Positions 1 through 6,180 of a DNA stretch of 64,000 bases are shown piece by piece. Origin of the DNA: Cellulosilyticum lentocellum DSM 5427 (GTDB lineage Bacteria > Bacillota > Clostridia > Lachnospirales > Cellulosilyticaceae); contig NC_015275.1 of assembly GCF_000178835.2 (NCBI RefSeq), positions 4,059,001 through 4,123,000 of the forward strand. Reading direction: 5' to 3'. The notes under the pieces are model-generated. The model did not search any database, was not told where the DNA came from, and saw only the letters and a program-made list of their open reading frames with translations. Position 1 is the stretch's first letter, and each line of letters opens with the position of its first letter. Position numbers and translations under genes: made by a program.

Positions 1-10
1 TTACGCCTAT
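1..10 (-). terminator. Right arm of a repeated hairpin terminator, cut by the window edge
   Basis: The first bases match the right arm of the hairpin that follows other toxin-immunity cassettes further right (2674-2706, 3876-3906, 5474-5506). It lies downstream of the 84-residue immunity gene on the minus strand, so it probably ends that transcript. The left arm is outside the window. Confidence 0.45.
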
Positions 11-183
11 TTTGTATGTAAAGATTATGTAACAACCCCTCCTATAATCATCTCTCTTAATTCTACCTTCTACATATCTTGAATATCCATGATATTCTTT
101 TACTGAGTTGCAGGCCTAAAGTTTAACTCTAATTAAATTACATGTTAGAAATAAGAGAAATCTTACCTTAATAAGCAACTACA

Positions 184-438
184 TTACTTATGAAATAATC
201 TGTTATGCTCCCTTAATCTATAGATGAGACTTTCTAAAGCTTCCGGCTCAGTCATACACTCTTCTAAAGTCGATTCCATGGGCTCACATCGTTCAGAAAT
301 AACAAAAACAATATATGCATGCTTTAATTTTCTTACGCATATTTCATTTGGTCTAAACTCATGCTCATCATATATATTATAATCAAATAACTGCTCTTGC
401 TTTATAAGCTTATTACATTCTCCTAACATCATATTCAT
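184..438 (-). CDS. Small putative immunity protein (Imm59-like)
   Basis: An 84-residue acidic, soluble protein with no signal peptide. Its pattern (N-E-I-C-V-R-K, then a short beta stretch, an E-R turn and a C-terminal E-A-L-E-S-L-I-Y-R-L helix) recalls the Imm59 family of polymorphic-toxin immunity proteins; that match is from memory and tentative. It is the last intact gene after the frameshifted LXG-like effector and its displaced tip, where a cognate immunity gene is expected. If so, it should bind the toxin domain encoded at 713-1020. Several ATG codons cluster at the start behind an AAGGGG site, so the first two or three residues are uncertain. Confidence 0.5.
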   Translation of the reverse strand: MNMMLGECNKLIKQEQLFDYNIYDEHEFRPNEICVRKLKHAYIVFVISERCEPMESTLEECMTEPEALESLIYRLREHNRLFHK

Positions 439-629
439 TCCCCTTATACCATCTAATATCTAGCATGCCACTTTTATAACAGTCCATGATTCGAGATAAC
501 TATAGGTCTTTTTTTAATGTAGTGAATACGAAATTCATTAATCCGTTTATTTATTCTTAAATAATATTAAAGTTATACTTTTTTCATACCATCTTCAAAA
601 ATTACTTTTGAGATAACTTGTACTTATTT

Positions 630-698
630 TTATCTACTTAACAGATTTTGAATTTCATCATTTTCAATCGCTTTAGTTATTAACTCATAATAATTCAT
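630..698 (-). CDS. Short 22-residue ORF, possible truncated immunity gene
   Basis: A short reading frame begins with ATG (M-N-Y-Y-E-L-I-T-K-A-I-E-N-D) behind a purine-rich AGGAGAGAGAG site and ends after 22 residues. It starts 15 bases after the stop of the toxin-tip frame, the usual slot for a first immunity gene. It looks like the first helix of a longer protein whose remainder is gone. No known family can be assigned. Confidence 0.3.
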   Translation of the reverse strand: MNYYELITKAIENDEIQNLLSR

Positions 699-712
699 AT
701 TTTCTCTCTCTC

Positions 713-973
713 CTAATCTACCTTAATTTTACTTATTACTGTTTGCTCCAATGGTATTATGTCAGAAATCGCCTCAGGCACATTGCCAGGTATATACCCA
801 CTTGGAATCCATAATGAATTATCACCAGTTTCATTCCCACTTGGAAGTCTTAAATTAAGCCCAATAACATCATCAACATCAATTCTTACCAATCCACTGC
901 CATCACTAAAATACCCGTTCGGAAAACCAAGTTCCTTTTCAATAATTGATATATCATCATTTGCGCTAAGCAC
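713..973 (-). CDS. Displaced C-terminal toxin tip of the adjacent LXG-like effector
   Basis: The frame encodes a compact toxin-like domain with the signature P-S-G-N-E-x-G-x-N-S-L-W-I-P-S-G-Y-I-P-G-N-V-P-E-A. I recognise this as polymorphic-toxin style but cannot name the family. The open frame extends upstream to about 1020 (I-N-V-L-P-K-E-Y-C-D-E-V-V-L-S-A-N-D-D), overlapping the 3' end of the effector in another frame. Adding one A in GAAGAATTAACG would fuse the two into a continuous effector-tip protein. The annotated start is therefore probably not real; this is the 3' part of a frameshifted gene or of an assembly with one base missing. Confidence 0.6.
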   Translation of the reverse strand: MLSANDDISIIEKELGFPNGYFSDGSGLVRIDVDDVIGLNLRLPSGNETGDNSLWIPSGYIPGNVPEAISDIIPLEQTVISKIKVD

Positions 974-2295
974 TACCTCATCACAGTATTCTTTAGGTAA
1001 TACGTTAATTCTTCTGCTTTCTTAGAAATAAGTTTGATAATCTCATGTACCTTATTATAAAGCTTACTATTACTAATAAGGTTCCATAGCTCATCACCTT
1101 TCTTGGTAAGAAAGTCAATAACATTATCTCCTTTTTTCGTAACAAACCTAACGGTATCGTCTCCGTATTTAAGAAGAATCTTTCCTACATCTTTGACCTT
1201 ATCTACTATTTTACTAACATCTCCAATTTTATCAGTTAATTTAGCTATCTTTCCTACTATTTTTTCTCCTGTTGCTGCCCAACCTGCAAAAGGAATACAT
1301 GCTGCAAAAGATAAACCCGCATTTAAATAGTCACCTCTCGCCAAGTAAATCAATCCATTAGCCGCATCTGCTATTTCTCCTGCTACTGGTATAAATCCTA
1401 GGATATCTAACACAAATTGTGCACCATCTAGTAGAATAACACCTGCCTTTTTTAAACCATTTATAATGTCATCCCTATGTTCAATAATATAATCAATGGT
1501 ATCTCCTACTACTTGGCTAAATCGGTCTACTATGTTATTTATCCCATCTAGTAACTTCTCTCCAAAATCAGCTAGTGTATCTTTCGCTTTTTTAAAGAAG
1601 TTGCTTACTCCACTAGTAAAATCATCCCACTTATCCTTTACGCCACTGGCAAAGTTTATGACATTTCCTTTTACTTTTTCGGCAAAATCACTTACTTGGG
1701 TTCGGATATGTGTCACTGCATCTGACACATTTTCTTTAATATTTGACACCGTATCTTGAAACTTTTTGTTTATACCTGATATGGTAGCTGATAGGTCGAA
1801 ATGGGTGACAAAGTCTGTAGCATCCTCTACTACATCCTTAATTTTATCTACTGCATCCTCCCATAGATTACCGATTTTATCTCCTATGCTTTCTTCTTGC
1901 TGACTAACAACCTTTGTACCAATATTCACACGTGTAATTACAGGCCTTCCCCCTAGACCATCTATACGTAATTTATTTTTATTAAGAAGCTCTTTAGCAT
2001 CTTGTTCTGAAGAAGTATAAGCTCTTACTGCTTCAGTTAAACCCGTACTAATCTTATTACTTTTTTCTTCTAGCCTTTTTATGTACTGTTCTGTTTCACG
2101 TAATTTGTTCTGTATACTATAAACTTTACTTGTGACACTACTATAGTCTGAGTACTTACTTAAAATGCTGGATAGTTCGCTTTCTATGCGACTAGACCCA
2201 CTCCTATATTTACTATAAATATTCTGCCCATAACGCCTGTAATCTCTAGACAAACTCATCAGTGCATCGGTTTGTACCTCGATTTCCCTCCCCAT
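973..2295 (-). CDS. LXG-like T7SS effector, N-terminal and stalk part (frameshifted)
   Basis: A 440-residue protein. Residues 1-100 form a helical export domain of the kind shared by all effectors here; it starts M-G-R-E-I-E-V-Q-T-D-A-L and has a KYSDYSSV turn. A long helical, repetitive stalk (K-D-K-W-D-D-F-T-S-G-V repeats) follows, then a hydrophobic Gly/Ala-rich segment around 280-350 that may cross or insert into membrane. It is nearly identical to the first 430 residues of the intact 719-residue nuclease effector, but ends in K-N-T-V-M-R where the homologue continues. The missing toxin tip lies just downstream in another frame. As sequenced it would make a tipless effector. Confidence 0.7.
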   Translation of the reverse strand: MGREIEVQTDALMSLSRDYRRYGQNIYSKYRSGSSRIESELSSILSKYSDYSSVTSKVYSIQNKLRETEQYIKRLEEKSNKISTGLTEAVRAYTSSEQDAKELLNKNKLRIDGLGGRPVITRVNIGTKVVSQQEESIGDKIGNLWEDAVDKIKDVVEDATDFVTHFDLSATISGINKKFQDTVSNIKENVSDAVTHIRTQVSDFAEKVKGNVINFASGVKDKWDDFTSGVSNFFKKAKDTLADFGEKLLDGINNIVDRFSQVVGDTIDYIIEHRDDIINGLKKAGVILLDGAQFVLDILGFIPVAGEIADAANGLIYLARGDYLNAGLSFAACIPFAGWAATGEKIVGKIAKLTDKIGDVSKIVDKVKDVGKILLKYGDDTVRFVTKKGDNVIDFLTKKGDELWNLISNSKLYNKVHEIIKLISKKAEELTYYLKNTVMR

Positions 2296-2673
2296 TTTAT
2301 CCTCCTATTCTTTTAAGATAATCTTCTCTAATCATTGGCTAGAGAATTCCCTACAAAATATCTAGCTTTAATTATTTAAATCATTATACATTCAACCATA
2401 ATCTTTAATCCTTCTTCTTAATTTTAGACTTATTATTTTAAATATTCTAACTTAATATTATTCTATTTTACTGAATTTTTCAATAACATTAATATTATTT
2501 GTACGATGCTATTATTTTTTTTCTCTAATAAAACTCAGCTACTTTTATGAGTCCTACTTTGGTATGTAGTTAACTGAATAAACCTTTTAAGCCTAGCATC
2601 CCCTAAGCATTCTGTAGGACAGTGCTATAGGTATGAAGTATTATTCTATCTACAAACCTTATGGGAGTCACTA
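2296..2673. other. Intergenic stretch without recognisable features
   Basis: About 380 very AT-rich bases separate the terminator of the frameshifted immunity gene from the start of the LXG-like effector. I see no ORF with a ribosome site, no hairpin and no repeat shared with the rest of the window. It presumably holds the effector promoter, but no confident -35/-10 pair stands out. Confidence 0.4.
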
Positions 2674-2706
2674 AAATAGGCGTAAGCTCTGCGCTTACGC
2701 CTATTT
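2674..2706 (-). terminator. Perfect 14-bp hairpin terminator closing a cassette
   Basis: AAATAGGCGTAAGC and its exact complement flank a five-base loop, and the minus-strand transcript runs into a short T stretch. It starts four bases after the stop codon of the frameshifted YezG-like gene. Related hairpins close at least three other cassettes in this region, so it is a repeated element as well as a terminator. Confidence 0.75.
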
Positions 2707-2709
2707 ATA

Positions 2710-3188
2710 CTATTTTATTTCTTTTTGTTGTAAGTATTCATCTAATATCTTTTTTTCGAAACTATCTTCTGGTACAATATTTAGCTGCTCATATGCCCAA
2801 TAGATTTCTCTCTCAAAATATCCAACATTTCTATCGATTTCATAACTATACTTTATTTTAAATTTATACTCCAAATCTAGTTTAAAAATCACTGCATACC
2901 ATTTTTCTTCACCTGCATTTACAAATTCTAGCCATAACTCTTGAACAATCCCCATCAACTCCCTGATCAGTTTAAAAAAAATTTTGTGCTAACTCCATAA
3001 TCATCTGGTATTTTCCCACCAGCTTTATATTCTTGTTCTTGAGATGTTTTATAGTAAAAACTCACCCCTCTAACATCTCTTAATTCCTCAGCATACATTA
3101 CTATTTCGCTCCATTCAGAGGGAACAATTTCATCTAACCTATTCGCTATCTTACTGTAATAAGGTGCTAACTGACTCTCTGCTATCAT
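2710..3188 (-). pseudogene. YezG/EsaG-like (DUF600) immunity gene with a homopolymer frameshift
   Basis: Two adjacent frames together spell a complete DUF600 protein. The first half (M-I-A-E-S-Q-L-A-P-Y-Y-S-K-I, ending V-S-T-K-F-F-L-N) stops in a run of eight T. Inserting one T joins it to F-F-K-L-I-R-E-L-M-G-I-V-Q-E-L-W and the second half ending in Q-Q-K-E-I-K. The joined protein aligns along its length with the intact 160-residue homologue at 5682-6164. The start is placed at the ATG behind GAGGAGA rather than at an upstream ATG. DUF600 proteins (EsaG in Staphylococcus aureus) neutralise EsaD/YeeF-type nuclease toxins, matching the nuclease tip just upstream. The break may be a true mutation, a switch or a sequencing error. 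Confidence 0.8.
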
Positions 3189-3199
3189 AATTTCTCTCC

Positions 3200-3836
3200 T
3201 CAATTTTCAAATTCATGTAATCTCCATTTTCCATCACCAATTTTATACTGTACTTCAAAAGAGATTGGACGCTTAGATGACCCACTATAAATAGTCTCTA
3301 TCTTAACTTGTACTTCTAGTGGCGGATTCTCACTTAAGGCCCTTGCCCAAGTATTTTCCATGTACTTCCAATCCCCACGATTTAAAGTAACATCCATCGG
3401 AACTAAATTATCCAAATCACCTGAACCCTCAAATATATTTGCTATTAAATGCCCTCCATCATCCGTAGTTAATCGATCTTCTCTTTCCTCAACTTTTTGA
3501 TTATAAACATTTCGCTTACTTGTATTCTTTGTTAATGTTCCTTCTGCACTATCTATTCTTCCTAAACTATCCGTCTTGTACGTATGCCCTCCTGGTGTTG
3601 TATGCTCTATATTGGCTTTTAATTCTTTTCTTCCATTCTTACCTTTTATATACTGATCACCGTAATTAACTTTTGTCAACTTACCAATGTATTCACTCAG
3701 GCCTTCTAGCTCTTTTATTTCATCTACTGATAAATCTGCTTTTTTGTAGCTGAGTTCTGTTTCATCTTTAAGTTTTACTTTTAATATATCCCCTTCCTCC
3801 ACTACTTTTTCTATATCCTTGAAGTCTATTTCTTTA
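3200..3836 (-). pseudogene. Orphan nuclease toxin tip (EsaD/YeeF-type) without export domain
   Basis: The open frame starts with no credible start codon and shares its first 45 residues (F-K-E-I-D-F-K-D-I-E-K-V-V-E-E-G-D) with the linker before the nuclease domain of the 719-residue effector. It continues as a DNA/RNA non-specific endonuclease with the D-D-G-G-H-L-I motif, a D-N-L-V-P segment and a conserved Asn. The N-terminal LXG-like and stalk parts are missing, so it cannot be exported as it stands. It overlaps the start region of its YezG-like immunity gene. This is the layout of an orphan tip-immunity cassette that could recombine into a full effector at the shared linker; that use is inference. 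Confidence 0.75.
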
Positions 3837-3875
3837 AAGTTTTTCTCTATTAAATATCTATTCGAAATAAAACAA

Positions 3876-3906
3876 AATAGGCATAAGCACTGAACTTACG
3901 CCTATT
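3876..3906 (-). terminator. Repeated hairpin terminator, second copy
   Basis: AATAGGCATAAG pairs with CTTACGCCTATT with one mismatch. It is a diverged copy of the hairpin at 2674-2706. Its right arm contains the stop codon of a truncated YezG-like fragment, suggesting a deletion that joined the fragment to the terminator. Confidence 0.6.
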
Positions 3907-4030
3907 AAGGCTGAACTACTCTTACTGTTCCTAATTCTTCTACATACATCACTACTTCGCGCCATTCATTAGGAATCAGCTCATCTAATTTACCAACCAT
4001 ATTGTTATAGTGCTTCCTTAATCTATTTTC
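3905..4030 (-). pseudogene. N-terminal fragment of a third YezG-like immunity gene
   Basis: The minus strand encodes N-R-L-R-K-H-Y-N-N-M-V-G-K-L-D-E-L-I-P then N-E-W-R-E-V-V-M-Y-V-E-E-L. This matches the first ~35 residues of DUF600 proteins (compare Y-Y-S-K-I-A-N-R-L-D-E-I-V-P-S-E-W in the frameshifted copy). The homology stops at G-T-V-R and the frame ends within the terminator hairpin, so about three quarters of the gene is missing. No start codon is evident. Confidence 0.7.
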
Positions 4031-4176
4031 ACCTAACGCTCCTTTCCACTAGAGAATATGAATTGTTTTTAGATATTCCTTTATAACTAGTCTCAATAAT
4101 AGGATTTATATGTCTATATAGTAAATATGTATTTCTATAGCAGCACAATAGACTTTCCCTTTTTCTAAAATATTTC

Positions 4177-4575
4177 CTATATTATCGGCTTCAAGTCTTC
4201 ATGAAGAGATTTAGGCAGTCTCTTTAAATGAAACCCTGTTTCTGTATCAAATAATAGTTCTTCATCACCTAATCTAACATTCCAATCCCCATCTACTATT
4301 TTTCTATATATCTCTGTTAAGCAGTAACACCATCTAACTACTTCTTCTATTTCACGTTCATAATCATCTTCATAATGACCTATTTCTATACTACCCTCCA
4401 ATATAATAGGTGATTTATATGTATTATATTGGGGTATATCTATATTTTCACCTTTCCAGTCCATCTCATCTAAATCTTTAATTCTATAACTTTCTATAAC
4501 TTGATTAATAGATTGTTTTTCTTCATTAGATAATTGGATATCTCTTTTTACTATATAGGTTAGACTTACTCCCAC
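4177..4575 (-). CDS. Putative immunity protein, unrecognised family
   Basis: A 132-residue acidic soluble protein of mixed helix and strand with no signal peptide or membrane segment. It begins with GTG immediately after the TAA of the preceding gene, so the two are probably translationally coupled. I do not recognise a domain. It lies downstream of an orphan restriction-endonuclease-like toxin tip and is one of two candidates for the immunity function of that cassette. Neither protein resembles the YezG family next to the nuclease tips, consistent with a different toxin target. Confidence 0.5.
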   Translation of the reverse strand: MGVSLTYIVKRDIQLSNEEKQSINQVIESYRIKDLDEMDWKGENIDIPQYNTYKSPIILEGSIEIGHYEDDYEREIEEVVRWCYCLTEIYRKIVDGDWNVRLGDEELLFDTETGFHLKRLPKSLHEDLKPII

Positions 4576-5016
4576 TTATTCTTCCTCCTTGTATTTCATT
4601 AGTAATTCAAACATACTTTTTAATATTTCTTTTAACTCTTCATAACTGCAAAATCTTGGATCTTTTATTAACTCTTCTTCCTGTGTGTATTGTTGTATAA
4701 TAAAACTAATTGGAGCTCCTTCTATACACTGGCCATCTACAAAAATAAATATAATTAATTCAACAAGTCCATACTTTAGTCCTATATTATAACCTATCTG
4801 TATCCTGTCGTTTTGCTTTAATATAACTTTAAAGAAATTTTCTCTTTTATAATATTTTGCACTATATCCTAGTTCTTGTATAATCTCTTTAACTTTATCT
4901 ATCTCTATTTTTTCCATAGGAATTTGACCTTTAGCTCTATATTTTTCAGAAATTTCTTTATACCTATCTACAAGTCCCTCTTTCTCAATAAAATTAATCA
5001 TATTTTGACTTAACAT
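4576..5016 (-). CDS. Putative immunity protein, unrecognised family
   Basis: A 146-residue acidic protein rich in Lys, Glu and Ile, with no export signal. It starts two bases after the stop codon of the orphan toxin tip encoded at 5019-5345, the strongest positional evidence that it is the cognate immunity protein. Predicted features are an N-terminal helix (M-I-N-F-I-E-K-E-G-L), a central beta region containing F-F-K-V-I-L-K and a C-terminal helix pair. No family can be named with confidence. Confidence 0.5.
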   Translation of the reverse strand: MLSQNMINFIEKEGLVDRYKEISEKYRAKGQIPMEKIEIDKVKEIIQELGYSAKYYKRENFFKVILKQNDRIQIGYNIGLKYGLVELIIFIFVDGQCIEGAPISFIIQQYTQEEELIKDPRFCSYEELKEILKSMFELLMKYKEEE

Positions 5017-5018
5017 CT

Positions 5019-5345
5019 TTATTCACTCCTAAATCTTATTTCAACATTATATTTTTCCTTAGCTAGCTTTATATATTCATCAATTTGACTAAATCCTCTA
5101 TTTGATTCAGGAATTTCAAGTACAAATTTACCTTCTAATAATTGTCCGTCTATCTGTGGATATTTATTCGATCTTATTCTTGTACCAGGCTCATATTTAT
5201 TACCTAATTCTTTTAGATATTTTTCATAGGTAGCTATATCAATCTCGCTTAAATCTGTAGCCTTCCTTGATACAATTTCTTTTGTAAACGGATTATATGA
5301 ATCTAATCTTTTTCCATTTTCTAAGCTAATGTATCCTTTTCTTTC
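5019..5345 (-). pseudogene. Orphan toxin tip, possibly a restriction-endonuclease-fold domain
   Basis: About 105 residues read G-Y-I-S-L-E-N-G-K-R-L-D-S-Y-N-P, then I-V-S-R-K-A-T-D-L-S-E-I and finally L-E-G-K-F-V-L-E-I-P. This pattern recalls Tox-REase-type tips at the C terminus of LXG proteins in Bacillus; the assignment is from memory and tentative. There is no start codon. Upstream it runs, out of frame, into a fragment of effector stalk. It is therefore a silent cassette, with its likely immunity gene following after two bases. Confidence 0.55.
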
Positions 5346-5428
5346 TTAAAGAATTTCACTACACCGCTAGTAAAATCATCCCACTTATCTTTCACACTGC
5401 TAGCAAAGCTTATGATACTTCCTTTATT
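5328..5428 (-). pseudogene. Fragment of LXG-effector stalk fused out of frame to the orphan tip
   Basis: The minus strand reads I-I-S-F-A-S-S-V-K-D-K-W-D-D-F-T-S-G-V-V, then K-F-F-K-K-E-K-D-T-L-A and a stop. It matches the stalk of the 719- and 440-residue effectors. The last 16 bases, AAAGGATACATTAGCT, belong both to the stalk and to the start of the orphan tip. That suggests a deletion through short homology joined them, leaving the tip out of frame. Confidence 0.65.
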
Positions 5429-5473
5429 TATTCTTTGCACATTTATTTTTCTTACAAATACTTATAGCAAACA

Positions 5474-5506
5474 AAATGGGCATAAGCTTTACACCTATGC
5501 CTATTT
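5474..5506 (-). terminator. Repeated hairpin terminator, third full copy
   Basis: A diverged copy of the cassette hairpin (AAATGGGCATAAG against CCTATGCCTATTT, two mismatches). It lies downstream of the intact YezG-like gene with about 175 bases between. That interval holds only a short degenerate frame I cannot identify. Confidence 0.5.
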
Positions 5507-5681
5507 GTACTATTAGTTGTTTTGTTATGATGTATTTATACCTAAATTTACGATTCCTTCTTCTTTGGTTGAAAGGTTTGATAATCTCCTCTATATTATT
5601 GACGGTACTATCTACTTTTTGAGTGTCCTCGGAGTAAACTTAATTGGCGTATTAGGAGCATAATCTTATTGTTTTGATTGC

Positions 5682-6164
5682 CTATTTCTTATTTGCAATA
5701 TATTTTTCTAAAATTTTTCTTGTGTAACTTCCTTCTTTTGGCTTAAAATCAAAAGTCTCGTATGCCCAGATAATTTCTCTTTGTAGCTGATCATCTTCTG
5801 TATTACTTATCTTATTATATAAATAATCAATCTTAAATTTCCCTGCCATATCTAACTCAAAGCTTAATTGTTCCCATGGCTCTTGATTATTTTTTATAAA
5901 ACAATCATATATTTCAATTAATATCACATCTAGTTCATCAAGTAATTCATCATATATTTTTTCCGATACATTATATTTTTCAGGTATACCATGCGATTTA
6001 ACTATCTCCTTGCTGTTTATTTCCTCAAAATAGAAAACTGATGACCAACTTAACTTCCCCTTTTCCACCTCTCCTAGATAGTATATCTTATTCCATTTAA
6101 CAGGTATCATTGAAATAATTTTATCTGCTAATTTATTATATAACGTTGCTAACTGTTGCTCCAT
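5682..6164 (-). CDS. YezG/EsaG-like (DUF600) immunity protein for the nuclease effector
   Basis: A complete 160-residue cytoplasmic DUF600-type protein: N-terminal L-Y-N-K-L-A-D-K-I-I-S-M-I-P-V-K-W, central F-Y-F-E-E strand, and C-terminal R-E-I-I-W-A-Y-E-T-F with R-K-I-L-E-K-Y. In Staphylococcus aureus, EsaG of this family binds and inactivates the T7SS nuclease EsaD before export. It lies 16 bases downstream of the 719-residue nuclease effector, the expected partner, with an ATG start behind GGATG. It is the only intact member of three DUF600 copies here. Confidence 0.85.
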   Translation of the reverse strand: MEQQLATLYNKLADKIISMIPVKWNKIYYLGEVEKGKLSWSSVFYFEEINSKEIVKSHGIPEKYNVSEKIYDELLDELDVILIEIYDCFIKNNQEPWEQLSFELDMAGKFKIDYLYNKISNTEDDQLQREIIWAYETFDFKPKEGSYTRKILEKYIANKK

Positions 6165-6180
6165 AATCTTTTCATCCTTT

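Noticed and set aside
973-1330. Copper amine oxidase-like label extended to enzymatic function for stalk proteins elsewhere in the window
   Set aside because: The conserved half-repeats match only the non-catalytic N-terminal stalk module; no oxidase domain or copper-binding catalytic residues exist in any of the five proteins, and this region itself is effector stalk, not such a domain.
5507-5681. Short minus-strand frame containing K-V-D-S-T-V-N-N-I-E-E-I-I-K-P-F
   Set aside because: No start codon, ribosome site or similarity to other genes here; too short to call a remnant.
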